Shown piece after piece: positions 51,275 to 59,967 of a stretch of DNA of 64,000 nucleotides (position 1 is its first letter; each line of letters begins with the position of its first letter). This stretch comes from Flavobacterium cerinum. Lineage in GTDB: Bacteria; Bacteroidota; Bacteroidia; Flavobacteriales; Flavobacteriaceae. The notes under the pieces were generated by a model. That model was not told where the DNA came from. It searched no databases and worked only from the letters and a program-made list of their open reading frames with translations. The translations under genes were made by a program, and so were the position numbers. The stretch lies in the NCBI RefSeq assembly GCF_004028155.1, contig NZ_SBII01000004.1:62001-126000 (forward strand), given 5' to 3'.

Positions 51275-52291
51275 TCAAACCGATAGTTGTAAGTTGTTTT
51301 CTTGTGCTGTATGCTTTAAAACAGCCATGTCAACAATGGTTTGCGTCATATCCGGGTAATGTACGGGTATAGGCTTTCCGTTTTGCAGCCATTCGGAAAT
51401 AATAGCTTCATACTTTGGCTTTAGGCTTTTAATTACAGGAACTCCCATTGTTTTTAATGCTGCGGCGTTAAGCTGCTGTTCATATTGATTCTTCATTGGA
51501 ATCACCAATAGTTTTTTACCTAAAAAAAGGGCTTCGGCAGGCGTTTCAAATCCGGCTCCGCACAATACTCCGGCTGATGCTGCCATACTTGCTGTAAACA
51601 AAGCGTTGTTTACTGGTTGAATGGTTATGTTTTTATGTATTATTTTTTTGGAGTTATGCTTTGAGAAAACATCCCATTTAACATCTTTATATTGAGAAAG
51701 TTTTTTAATAAGGGACTTGTCGTCATAGGAGGGAAGGTAGACGGTGTAATGCCCATCATTTGTAATTTCGTGGCTGCGTACCTGCTGACGAATTACAGGA
51801 GTGAATATACTGTCGTTGTTGCCTTTAAAATGGAAACCATATTTAAAATCAGCAGGAGCATAGTTTTGTAAAATCAGCTTACCCATTTTATCACTGCTGT
51901 CGGGCAAAGGGAAGTAGCCTGCCAGTACTGCAGATTGGTGGCTTAAAGCAATGCAGGTTTTCCCTTTAAAATAACACGCCCATGCCGATACGGGTTCGAA
52001 ATCATTAATAACCAAATCATATTTTTCTACAGGCAGTTGTTTAATGCTTTTTATTAATTTTCTAAGACTGGCTTTTGCAAGTGTTTTCCATAGATCAACA
52101 CCTCCTTTTTTACCAAAAATAAAGCTCATTCCTTTAAGCTGGTACTTTACAGGGAAAGGCAGTTTAAGGTCTCCCTGTATGCCACTCACCAATATATCTA
52201 CCTCACCATGTTTTTGCAGGCATGGTATAATATCTATTGCCCTGCTTAAATGCCCATTACCTGTACCCTGAATTGCATATAGAATTTTCAT
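51275..52291 (-). CDS. GT-B glycosyltransferase (MurG-like family)
   Basis: The 338-aa protein has the GT-B pattern: N-terminal KILYAIQGTGNGHLSRAIDI (Gly-rich loop as in MurG), and a C-terminal donor domain with AGVLCGAGFETPAEALFLGKKLLVIPMKNQYEQQLNA, the nucleotide-sugar-binding loop. It is not MurG itself (338 aa, different motifs). It follows the GH1 gene by 25 bp on the same strand, so the two likely act on the same sugar conjugate. The product is unknown. Confidence 0.8.
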   Translation of the reverse strand: MKILYAIQGTGNGHLSRAIDIIPCLQKHGEVDILVSGIQGDLKLPFPVKYQLKGMSFIFGKKGGVDLWKTLAKASLRKLIKSIKQLPVEKYDLVINDFEPVSAWACYFKGKTCIALSHQSAVLAGYFPLPDSSDKMGKLILQNYAPADFKYGFHFKGNNDSIFTPVIRQQVRSHEITNDGHYTVYLPSYDDKSLIKKLSQYKDVKWDVFSKHNSKKIIHKNITIQPVNNALFTASMAASAGVLCGAGFETPAEALFLGKKLLVIPMKNQYEQQLNAAALKTMGVPVIKSLKPKYEAIISEWLQNGKPIPVHYPDMTQTIVDMAVLKHTAQENNLQLSV

Positions 52292-52316
52292 GGTTTACTA
52301 TTTTTATATTATAGCA

Positions 52317-53678
52317 TTATATATGATTACTTAAAAATTTCCGAAACCATTGTCCCGATTGTTTTATTATTCGCTGCTGTGTATCAAAATCCACATAGAT
52401 CAACCCAAAACGGGTATGGTAGCCTTCAGCCCATTCAAAATTATCGGTGAGGCTCCATACAAAATAACCCTCTACCTTAACGCCTTCTTTTTTAGCTTTA
52501 AGAAGTTGCTGCAGGTGATCCTGTATGTATTTTGTACGTTCATTATCCTTTACCTCTCCGTTGCTAACAGTATCTGGAAAAGCGGCACCGTTTTCGGTAA
52601 TTATTATCTTTTTGATTCCTTTATAAGTATCAAACTTTTTAAGCAGATGGTATATTGAGGGCGGGTAAACTTCCCATTTCATTTCGGTAAAAGGAACATT
52701 ACGCTTTTCTGCGGTAACGAGCGCGGCACCCACATAAGGCGTAAAAATTGAAGCTCTTACAATTTCGCGGGTATAGCATTGCAATCCGATAAAATCAAAA
52801 TCGAAAGCCATATTTTTTTCGTCTTCGGGGAGTATGTACCTGTTAAGTTTTTTCAGCACAGGTAAATCTGCCTGAGGATAACCCAATCCAAGAATAGGCT
52901 CAATAAACGTTCTGTTGAGTAAGGTGTCTACGCGTTTAGCAGCGGCCACATCTCTTTTTTTTGTAGATGCGGGTTCTATGTGCGTACACGAAAATGTAGT
53001 GCCAATATTTGCGTCAGGTACAATGTTACGTAAGACTTTTGCTCCCGCAGTCGTAGCGAGTGTAACATGATGAACGGCTTTAAGATAATTGGATAACCCT
53101 CTTTTTCCCGGAGCGTGAATGCCAAGAAAATATCCTGCACCTGTAAATACAGAAGGTTCATTAATGATCATCCAGTTTTTTACCCTGTCTCCAAAATTTT
53201 GGGCGCAGATCTCGGTGTAATTTTCAAACCAGGCAATACTGTCACGATTGGTCCAGCCTCCTTTTAATTCGAGTTCATGAGGCAGATCCCAATGGTATAA
53301 AGTAATCCATGGCTCTATGCCGCATTCCAGTAAAAAATCGATCACCTGATTGTAATAGTCAATACCAGCCTGATTAACAGGAGATGTTCCGTTAGGGAGT
53401 ATTCTTGACCAGCTAAGGGAAAACCTGAAGTTAGGAATGTTTAATTCGCCAAGTAAAAGAATGTCATTTTTATACGAACTATAAAAATCGCAGGCTGTCA
53501 TGGCATGATGGCCGCCTTTAACCTTTCCTTTTTGAGAGGTAAAAACATCCCATATTGAGAGGCCTTTTCCGTCGGCATCATGAGCACCTTCTATTTGGAA
53601 GGCAGCAGTAGAAACACCCCATTTGAAATTGTCTCCAAATTGAGCTTTGTTTAATTCTGAGTTATCTGTTTTATTCAT
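52317..53678 (-). CDS. Glycoside hydrolase family 1 beta-glucosidase
   Basis: The 453-aa retaining beta-glycosidase has acid/base Glu174 (IINEPSV) and nucleophile Glu362 (IITENGA). The start FKWGVSTAAFQIEGAH and the end YFVWSLTDNFEWAEGYHTRFGL are typical. There is no signal peptide, so it acts in the cytoplasm on imported glucosides. Co-transcription with a glycosyltransferase is unusual for a catabolic enzyme and suggests synthesis or turnover of a glycolipid or glycoside. Confidence 0.94.
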   Translation of the reverse strand: MNKTDNSELNKAQFGDNFKWGVSTAAFQIEGAHDADGKGLSIWDVFTSQKGKVKGGHHAMTACDFYSSYKNDILLLGELNIPNFRFSLSWSRILPNGTSPVNQAGIDYYNQVIDFLLECGIEPWITLYHWDLPHELELKGGWTNRDSIAWFENYTEICAQNFGDRVKNWMIINEPSVFTGAGYFLGIHAPGKRGLSNYLKAVHHVTLATTAGAKVLRNIVPDANIGTTFSCTHIEPASTKKRDVAAAKRVDTLLNRTFIEPILGLGYPQADLPVLKKLNRYILPEDEKNMAFDFDFIGLQCYTREIVRASIFTPYVGAALVTAEKRNVPFTEMKWEVYPPSIYHLLKKFDTYKGIKKIIITENGAAFPDTVSNGEVKDNERTKYIQDHLQQLLKAKKEGVKVEGYFVWSLTDNFEWAEGYHTRFGLIYVDFDTQQRIIKQSGQWFRKFLSNHI

Positions 53679-53925
53679 TCAGCAGGTATGCTCTTCCTAA
53701 GTATCTGTTTAAAACGATTAATGAAGAAAAGTAGACTGCATGGCTCTTAAAAAAAGCCATTCTTTGAAAGAAGTCAGAAATTTGAAGCTGAAATATTTCA
53801 TATCCCAAGTTTTATTCAAATTAATAACAATAACATTAATAGGTAGTTATGTGAATATTAATGAATCATTAATTGTTGTAGACAGCAGTAGGTCAGTAAT
53901 TATAGCAGGTTAAATATCTGTTTTT

Positions 53926-53933
53926 TATATTTG
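53926..53933 (+). promoter_or_regulatory. -7 element of the S41 peptidase gene (TATATTTG)
   Basis: A perfect TAnnTTTG match lies 12 bp upstream of the ATG at 53946, predicting a very short leader. Confidence 0.55.
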
Positions 53934-53945
53934 TAAGAAAAGTAA

Positions 53946-55151
53946 ATGAAACGCCTATACTTTATAGTAGCAGCTTTAACATCATTGTTGGCGCTATGTC
54001 CTGAAAGTTTATCTGCCCAGAATATTTACAAACAGGATTTTTTAGAATTTTGGGAAGATTGTAATACTCATTATGCCTACTTTAAAGAACAGGGTATTAA
54101 TTGGGGTAAGATTAAGGAAATTTACCTTCCGGCTACCGATACGATTAAAAATAAATATGAATTCACCTGTTTTTTGGAGCAGGTAATTAATGAATTTCAT
54201 AATGGGCATATATCTCTGAATCAAAATTATACAACCTCTAACAGAATACTTCCAAGCGGTTCTGACGTTTTTGCTCAAAAGAAGGATGGCAGTTATTTTA
54301 TTACCGATATACGATTGGGGTCTAAAGCTCAATCTATTGGGTTAAAACCAGATATGGAAATAGTATTATTTAATAATGAACCTGTCGAAATACAACTGCA
54401 AAAATTCTTGCCTAAATCTACTACAAATTACACTTTTGCGATGTATGAATATGCTCTTAATATGCTGCTTGCAGGCACTTATGATAAGAAAAGAGAATTT
54501 ACGATAAAAAAAGAGGGTGTACTGAAAAATTATAGTCCGGATGATGTTATAGTGAATACTTCAGCCGGTTTATTAGACTATAAAATACTCGACGGCAATA
54601 TTGGGTACATTAAGATCAATAATTCGTTAGGGAACTATGACCTGATACCTTTGTTTGATAAAGCTTTGGATGATTTGGCTAATACCAAAGGTTTGATTTT
54701 AGATGTAACAGAGACTCCCGGCGGTGGAAACACAACAATTGCCCGCGCTATTATGGGAAGGTTTACAAATAAAGAACTTGCTTATCAAAAACACGTTATC
54801 GATGAAAAAAAATATGGTACTGTACGCTCATGGATAGAGTATGTCGTGCCAAGAAAACAAACCTATAAAGGTAATCTTGTTGTAATGGCAGGTCATTGGA
54901 CAGGCAGTATGGGGGAAGGTATCGTCATTGGTTTTGATGCTATGAAAAGGGCTAAGATAGTAGGGACAAAAATGGCAGGGCTACTGGGAGCCATTTACGG
55001 TTTTGGTATGAAGAATACGGGTATCAACTTTCAAATTCCGGGAGAAAAAATGTATCATGTAAATGGCACGCCCAGAGAAGATTTTGTTCCAAAATACCTT
55101 ACTGAAAATAGTGAGGAAACATACATAAAAGCACTAAAGCTGTTGCAATAG
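53946..55151 (+). CDS. S41-family (C-terminal-processing type) peptidase
   Basis: The 401-aa exported protein has a signal peptide (1-24, SLSAQ), a PDZ-like domain (about 110-155, ITDIRLGSKAQSIGLKPDM) and the S41 core with Ser321 (TGSMGEG) and Glu four residues on; a Lys in GTKMAG would complete the dyad. The active-site context matches the eukaryote-like/tricorn-type S41 group found in many Bacteroidota lipoproteins and exported proteins. Substrate unknown. Two lipoprotein genes follow with 42- and 15-bp gaps. Confidence 0.88.
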   Translation: MKRLYFIVAALTSLLALCPESLSAQNIYKQDFLEFWEDCNTHYAYFKEQGINWGKIKEIYLPATDTIKNKYEFTCFLEQVINEFHNGHISLNQNYTTSNRILPSGSDVFAQKKDGSYFITDIRLGSKAQSIGLKPDMEIVLFNNEPVEIQLQKFLPKSTTNYTFAMYEYALNMLLAGTYDKKREFTIKKEGVLKNYSPDDVIVNTSAGLLDYKILDGNIGYIKINNSLGNYDLIPLFDKALDDLANTKGLILDVTETPGGGNTTIARAIMGRFTNKELAYQKHVIDEKKYGTVRSWIEYVVPRKQTYKGNLVVMAGHWTGSMGEGIVIGFDAMKRAKIVGTKMAGLLGAIYGFGMKNTGINFQIPGEKMYHVNGTPREDFVPKYLTENSEETYIKALKLLQ

Positions 55152-55193
55152 GAGGCTTTTAAAATTTTGAGTTATATTTGATAAAGCCTGTTT

Positions 55194-55883
55194 ATGAAAA
55201 TAGTAACAATAATTATTGGTCTGTTGTTCTTGAATTCCTGTCAGAGCCAGGAGTATGACCACGGTGTTTTTGATCTTAATAAATTGACCTTCAACTTGAA
55301 CGTTGATAAATTCTATTCTAAATCACAGGATCGGAAAAATATTAAGTTTACAAGCGGGAAGCAGTATGTTGAAAAAGATACGATTACCGAATATGATCTT
55401 GACTGGAGTGGCAGCAGGGAAAAAATAGTGGGTTTTCAATACAATGTAAAAGGTTATTCGCCAGAAGATAGTGTTGCTGTTTTTAAGGGTATTTTCTTTT
55501 CCCGCATGGCAGCTATGACAGATGAAAACAACAGTTTAATGCTGGTAAACGCCGTATGTACTATTGATAATGATCACTATGGGGAATTTATAAAGGGTCT
55601 TGTTAAAGAATATGGGAGGCCGGAAATAAATAATGAAATCAGAGGCTTTGTGAAAACTAAAAGGCTTACATGGAGATTAAAGGACAGGGTTGTGAAAATA
55701 GTATCCGAAGGTGAATATGATTTTGATAATGAGCATTCTTTATTAAATGAAAAAGATAAAGAATTTATTAAAGATGTGCATAAGAGTACTATAAATGAAA
55801 CCCTTTTATTTATATGTAATTCGAAGTACGAAAAGTTATTACTGGAGAAACTAAACTCAGGTAACTGGTCGGATTTTAAATAA
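55194..55883 (+). CDS. Unknown lipoprotein, 229 aa
   Basis: I do not recognise the family. The N-terminus is a short lipoprotein signal (MKIVTIIIGLLFLNSCQS, lipobox Cys at residue 16). The mature part is mixed alpha/beta without clear motifs and ends with a helical stretch. It follows the S41 peptidase gene by 42 bp and precedes another lipoprotein by 15 bp, so it probably belongs to that operon. Confidence 0.65.
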   Translation: MKIVTIIIGLLFLNSCQSQEYDHGVFDLNKLTFNLNVDKFYSKSQDRKNIKFTSGKQYVEKDTITEYDLDWSGSREKIVGFQYNVKGYSPEDSVAVFKGIFFSRMAAMTDENNSLMLVNAVCTIDNDHYGEFIKGLVKEYGRPEINNEIRGFVKTKRLTWRLKDRVVKIVSEGEYDFDNEHSLLNEKDKEFIKDVHKSTINETLLFICNSKYEKLLLEKLNSGNWSDFK

Positions 55884-55898
55884 AAAAAATGTACTGTA

Positions 55899-56585
55899 AT
55901 GGCCAGATCGAATTATTTATTCTTATTCCTGCTACCACTTCTTCTTTCCTCGTGTTTTGAAACTACAAATGATTATTATTCGGGAATAATAGTCGATGAA
56001 CTGGACAGGCCTGTTGCTAATGTTCTGGTTAAAGAAGATCTGGTTGATACCTATGCATTTAAAAAGCTGACTGATAAAAACGGGTATTTTAAATTCAAAC
56101 GAAATGAGGGTGTCTTACCCGATATTATTCTCTCTAAAGAAGGATTCCGGACAGATACCATACCAATGGTCTGGACACATGCAGGCGAAAGATTCGAATA
56201 TGCTGATGTGATAAAAAAAGATTCGACCAAGTTCATCTTAAAAAGCAAAAACGAGGGAGATTTGATGTTTGATCATCATGAAGTGCCTAAGCCATCTTTT
56301 GGAGCTATTACAAATCCAAAATATGCTGCAGATAAACTCTTTGGTGTATGGCTGGTAAATGGAGATAAAACGCCGGAAGGTTTTAAATTGGATAAAGAAA
56401 TATACTATGCTTTTGGATATAAGGGTAACAGGTATATGAGGTATACTATTAATTATGATACCCTTACTGTTTATAGAGACGATTATTATTACAATCGAAA
56501 AGGGGTAATTCAGTCTGTCGAAAAAGACAGGTTGGTCATACGCTGGAATAAAGGTGAAATCATTACCTATTATCGATGGAAATAA
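55899..56585 (+). CDS. Lipoprotein with carboxypeptidase-regulatory-like domain
   Basis: The 228-aa protein has a lipoprotein signal (LLPLLLSSC). Residues about 25-80 are a carboxypeptidase-D regulatory-like beta-sandwich (SGIIVDELDRPVANVLVKEDL, then TDKNGYFKFK and LSKEGFRTD), a carbohydrate/protein-binding fold often seen in Bacteroidota envelope proteins. The C-terminal part (about 110-228) is beta-rich, with YYYNRKGVIQSVEKDR, and resembles a lipocalin-like sheet; I cannot name it. Third gene of the S41 operon. Confidence 0.75.
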   Translation: MARSNYLFLFLLPLLLSSCFETTNDYYSGIIVDELDRPVANVLVKEDLVDTYAFKKLTDKNGYFKFKRNEGVLPDIILSKEGFRTDTIPMVWTHAGERFEYADVIKKDSTKFILKSKNEGDLMFDHHEVPKPSFGAITNPKYAADKLFGVWLVNGDKTPEGFKLDKEIYYAFGYKGNRYMRYTINYDTLTVYRDDYYYNRKGVIQSVEKDRLVIRWNKGEIITYYRWK

Positions 56586-56600
56586 TTGGTTTAATTAGTG

Positions 56601-56885
56601 CTACCACACGAGCAGCTTCATAAAATAATCTACATCATTAGAATACTTTTCGTGCTGTATGCTTATTCCTAAAATAGTGTAAGGTTCCCCTTCATGGCTG
56701 CCCTCTATTTCAAAACTTGTGCTGGCCTGGTAACGTTCTATAAAATTGGTAAGGTTAAAATCTTCAATTTCACTTTTAGGCAATAGCACAAAATAATCTA
56801 TAACGGTTTCCTCTCCCTTAAACGTAACGTTGCCCTCAAAGTTTTTTAGTTCTTCAAAAACATCCTGTGCGTCTTGATACTTCAT
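56601..56885 (-). CDS. Small unknown protein, 94 aa
   Basis: I do not recognise the family. It is acidic with an N-terminal helix (YQDAQDVFEELKN), two or three strands (NVTFKGEETVIDYFVLL; FEIEG; YTILGISIQ) and a C-terminal helix. The ILGISI strand is similar to the LHP proteins elsewhere in the window, but the LHP motif is absent. It is upstream of nothing obvious; the pfkB-like gene ends on the same strand 40 bp upstream. Confidence 0.55.
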   Translation of the reverse strand: MKYQDAQDVFEELKNFEGNVTFKGEETVIDYFVLLPKSEIEDFNLTNFIERYQASTSFEIEGSHEGEPYTILGISIQHEKYSNDVDYFMKLLVW

Positions 56886-56924
56886 GATCTTAAGGTTTTA
56901 ATGGTGAATATTAAATTTGATATT

Positions 56925-57857
56925 TTATTTTGAAAGCCATTTGTATAGCTTTTCGGCATTTTCTTTTGTAAATAATCCTGTGCCTTTACTCATGGTTGCT
57001 GCGCTGCCACAGGCAACACCCATACGGGCCATATCAGTAAGGTTTCCGCCTTTTGCAATAATGGATACCATTCCTGCAACCATACTGTCTCCTGCGCCCA
57101 CAGTACTTAGTTTTTTAACCGATGGGGCATTTATGTGGATAGCTTCTTCTTTGGTAATTAAATAGGCACCCTGGGGTCCCATAGAAACGGCAACGATCTC
57201 GGCTTTGCCGTCGTTTATAAGTTGACGGGCAGCTTCATCGGCCGATTCATTATCCAGTTCTTCTTTGCCTGAAAGACGGCTCAGTTCACCAAGGTTTGGT
57301 TTTACCATATAAACACCTTCTTTAAGGGCTTCGGTAAGTGCGTCGCCAGATGTATCAATGATTATTTTTGCCTGTTTTTTCTTCAGTTCCTTAATCAATT
57401 GGCTAAGGTATTTGGTATCCATACCCTCAGGAAGGCTGCCGCTAATTACCACAATTTCAGGGAAAGGAGATGTGCTTAGTATAGCATCGTGGATAGTATT
57501 GCATTCTCTTGAAGAGATATCTTCACCAGGCATTCCAAAACGATATTGTTCGTTATTAGAAGTGTCTATTACTGTAAAGTTTTCGCGGGTTTCTCCTGAA
57601 ACTTTATGAGCAATTGTATTTATATTTTCTTTTTGAAGGAGTTTTTCCAGTAATTCTCCGGTACGGCCTCCAGATGTGAAAAAAGAAACTGACGGTATGC
57701 CTAAGCGCTCAAGCCCTCTCGAAACATTTATACCGCCTCCACCGGGTTCGTATACCGGTTGTGAACAGCGTAATTTTTTTTCGGGTTTTATAGAATCTAC
57801 TGTGCTGCTTTTATCTACAGTAGGGTTGAGCGTTATTGTAAGGATTTTTTTTATCAT
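56925..57857 (-). CDS. PfkB-family hexose kinase (1-phosphofructokinase type)
   Basis: The 310-aa protein starts at the ATG at 57857 (MIKKILTITLNPTVDKS); the frame is open 13 codons further up. The TLNPTVD start is characteristic of the 1-phosphofructokinase/Pfk-2/tagatose-6-phosphate kinase branch. Motifs: GGGGINVSRGLERLG and the catalytic GAGDSMVAG (Asp base). The substrate cannot be settled from sequence. A TAAATTTG element (complement 57885-57892) lies 28 nt upstream. Confidence 0.88.
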   Translation of the reverse strand: MIKKILTITLNPTVDKSSTVDSIKPEKKLRCSQPVYEPGGGGINVSRGLERLGIPSVSFFTSGGRTGELLEKLLQKENINTIAHKVSGETRENFTVIDTSNNEQYRFGMPGEDISSRECNTIHDAILSTSPFPEIVVISGSLPEGMDTKYLSQLIKELKKKQAKIIIDTSGDALTEALKEGVYMVKPNLGELSRLSGKEELDNESADEAARQLINDGKAEIVAVSMGPQGAYLITKEEAIHINAPSVKKLSTVGAGDSMVAGMVSIIAKGGNLTDMARMGVACGSAATMSKGTGLFTKENAEKLYKWLSK

Positions 57858-57884
57858 GGCAGGTAAAGATCGCTTTGCTAAAAG

Positions 57885-57892
57885 CAAATTTA
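57885..57892 (-). promoter_or_regulatory. -7 element of the PfkB-type kinase gene (TAAATTTG)
   Basis: The minus strand reads TAAATTTG, 28 nt upstream of the ATG. It supports the ATG at 57857 over the longer frame. No TTG at the expected distance. Confidence 0.45.
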
Positions 57893-57940
57893 CCAATTAT
57901 AATCCAGTACCTGCCATAAGAATGTGTTAATAGTTAAGGT

Positions 57941-58246
57941 TTAAATCTTAGCAGAAAATCGTTCCAAAATACTGTATTCACTGCTTAGTTCAAAATAATA
58001 ACATCCTTTCGGAACCTGAACATCAAGAGCAGAAATTTGTTTTTCATTATACCCTCTTTGTTTCAGTTCTTCACTTGTATGCAATAGCACGGGATCATCA
58101 CCTACATAATACAAATTGTCTTCGTTCTTGTTTATTTCGTTTACAGGACCGCAAATTCCATAATCCATGGAATTATAAAGAAGTTCTTTTTCAAGTTCTT
58201 CGTCAGACAGCTTGCTGAGCCACAATTGGAGATCTTTTAGCTTCAT
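57941..58246 (-). CDS. Small unknown protein, 101 aa
   Basis: I do not recognise the family. The ATG at 58246 is preferred over an upstream TTG. Residues 1-26 form a charged helix (LKDLQLWLSKLSDEELEKELLY), followed by a Gly/Asn-rich middle (SMDYGICGPVNEINKNEDNLYYVGDDP) and a helix-strand end (QVPKGCYYFELSSE). It has no signal peptide. Convergent or co-directional with the PfkB-type gene, 84 bp upstream of it. Confidence 0.55.
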   Translation of the reverse strand: MKLKDLQLWLSKLSDEELEKELLYNSMDYGICGPVNEINKNEDNLYYVGDDPVLLHTSEELKQRGYNEKQISALDVQVPKGCYYFELSSEYSILERFSAKI

Positions 58247-58385
58247 TGTTGTCAATAATTAAATTAGTACGTATTTTTTTGGCGGGGAGCCATAATTCTC
58301 TTTTTTTTAACAAAGAATTAACGGGATAAATATAAAGAATTATTATAAGTGTTAATAATTTTTAGAAAATAATATTTTAAATCAA

Positions 58386-59000
58386 TTATTTAGCTTCCTG
58401 TAAAACAATAGTTCTAAAGGTTAAATTAATGCGCGGATGCTTTATTTTAACTGACTTTGGCAGTCTATGAAGCCAGTTGGTTTGGGTAGCCCCTTTCATT
58501 ACAAGGAGGCTTCCATTATCAAGGATCAGCTCTCTTTTTTCGCTTGTCTTCTTGTGTTTGAAGCTGAATTTTCTTACTGCTCCAAAGCTAAGTGAGCCAA
58601 TTATTGTATTTAAGCCCAACGCTTTTTCATCATCACTGTGCCATGCCATGCCTTCATCGCCATCATGATAAAGGTTAAGCAGGCAGGAATTAAATTTTGT
58701 ACCACAATTATCTTCAACAATTTGTTTGAGTTCCAAAAGGGCTTTTGTCCAGGGTAGTGCGCTCTTTGTTGTTTTAGAATAGGTGTAATTATAACTTTCA
58801 TCGCCATACCAGGCTACTTTTCTTTTGGTTACAATCCGTTTACCATATATAACGGCTTCATCGTGCTGCCAGGGTATCTCTTGCAGTAAGATGTCGTAAT
58901 ATTTTTTTGCTATGTCATTTGGTACTATATGACCGTAATAAATTACCTCACCGTCGTAGGGCAGGATATTGTATTCGTTAGTTGTGTTAAAGAGATCCAT
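58386..59000 (-). CDS. alkB: AlkB-like 2OG-Fe(II) DNA/RNA demethylase
   Basis: The 204-aa dioxygenase directly reverses 1-methyladenine and 3-methylcytosine lesions. The iron ligands are His121-x-Asp123 (MAWHSDDE) and His178 (WLHRLP), and the 2OG-binding Arg residues are in KHPRINLTFRT. It is of the ALKBH2-like form common in Bacteroidota. The start is the ATG at 59000, which overlaps the end of the Ada zinc-domain gene; it is the last gene of the alkylation operon. Confidence 0.92.
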   Translation of the reverse strand: MDLFNTTNEYNILPYDGEVIYYGHIVPNDIAKKYYDILLQEIPWQHDEAVIYGKRIVTKRKVAWYGDESYNYTYSKTTKSALPWTKALLELKQIVEDNCGTKFNSCLLNLYHDGDEGMAWHSDDEKALGLNTIIGSLSFGAVRKFSFKHKKTSEKRELILDNGSLLVMKGATQTNWLHRLPKSVKIKHPRINLTFRTIVLQEAK

Positions 59001-59238
59001 CACTTTTTTTCCAGATTGTATATTCTTTTTTCATGCAATGGCCGCAGGGTCTGTAACCCATATTTTTGGCATCATGTACGGATGTAAAGAACATACGGTT
59101 TTTTGTATGCATTCTTTTTCCTGATTTGCATCTTAATTGCCCATAAATTTTTAATAGGGAGTTACCCCCTAAAGTAATAACTCCCGATCTTATAAGGCTT
59201 CTGATTTCAGTATCAGATAGTTTGGCATGTGCTATCAT
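58987..59238 (-). CDS. Stand-alone Ada zinc-binding domain protein
   Basis: The 83-aa protein matches the N-terminal domain of E. coli Ada: GGNSLLKIYGQLRCKSGKRM, then FFTSVHDAKNMGYRPCGHC. In Ada, four Cys (38, 42, 69, 72) bind zinc and Cys38 takes the methyl from phosphotriesters. Here Cys37, Cys65 and Cys68 line up, but the position of Cys42 is Lys41. It may bind zinc differently or with another ligand. It sits between the 2OG oxygenase (3-bp gap) and alkB genes. Confidence 0.85.
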   Translation of the reverse strand: MIAHAKLSDTEIRSLIRSGVITLGGNSLLKIYGQLRCKSGKRMHTKNRMFFTSVHDAKNMGYRPCGHCMKKEYTIWKKSDGSL

Positions 59239-59241
59239 GAC

Positions 59242-59955
59242 TTATGTAGTGGCATCATGAAAAATAATGCCTAATGCCATTCTCTTTCCGTTATGTACTT
59301 CACTTACACCATGTTTCATATTTACACGATAGTAGCCTTTTGTTCCTTTTACAGGTCTGAAATTCGTTGTAAAGATAAGCATATCGCCTTTAACGGGCTT
59401 TAATACAATAGCTTTAGATTGGGCTCTTGGAATTTGTTCTGTTAATACAAATTCGCCACCTGTATAGTCTTCTCCCGGTTCATTTAGCATAATAACGGCC
59501 TGCATAGGAAAAAATACATCACCATATATATCCTGATGCAGGGTGTTAAATCCGCCTTTGCCATATTTTAGAACCAAAACAGTAGGTTTTGTTTGGTTAT
59601 TATTACGGCATTGTTCATGTAGTGTTTCTAATTGAGAAGGAAAAACAGTATTGATGTTTAAAGCTTTCATCCATAAATTGGCCACCGCTGAGAGGTAAGG
59701 GTAAATGGATTTTCTAATACTAGCAATAGTATCCGGTAAGGGGTAGTTAAAGTATTTATATTCGCCTAATCCAAACCTATGTCTTTCCATAATTACGGTT
59801 TTTCTGTAGAGAGAAGGAGTATCATACAGGCTGGTAATGACTTCGCATTCCTGACCTGAAAGAAATCTGGGAATTACAGTATATCCTTTTGTGTTGAGGT
59901 CTTCGGCTATCTGATCCCATGAGAATGTTGCTATTTTTTTTTCGATGGTATTCAT
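59242..59955 (-). CDS. 2OG-Fe(II) oxygenase of the alkylation operon
   Basis: The 237-aa protein has the double-stranded beta-helix: His140-x-Asp142 (TLHQDIYG), His215 (MKHGVSEV) and Arg near 225 (NGKRMALGI) for 2OG. It is related to prolyl-hydroxylase-like oxygenases, not to AlkB. It starts at the ATG at 59955; an upstream TTG is not needed. Its place in an Ada operon suggests a role in alkylation damage, perhaps on a different nucleic-acid or protein target; this is inference from context. Confidence 0.85.
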   Translation of the reverse strand: MNTIEKKIATFSWDQIAEDLNTKGYTVIPRFLSGQECEVITSLYDTPSLYRKTVIMERHRFGLGEYKYFNYPLPDTIASIRKSIYPYLSAVANLWMKALNINTVFPSQLETLHEQCRNNNQTKPTVLVLKYGKGGFNTLHQDIYGDVFFPMQAVIMLNEPGEDYTGGEFVLTEQIPRAQSKAIVLKPVKGDMLIFTTNFRPVKGTKGYYRVNMKHGVSEVHNGKRMALGIIFHDATT

Positions 59956-59967
59956 TTTAAGCAACAG

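Noticed and set aside
56601-56885. Fifth member of the LHP microprotein family
   Set aside because: It has an ILGISI strand but lacks the LHP motif and the spacing differs, so similarity may be chance.
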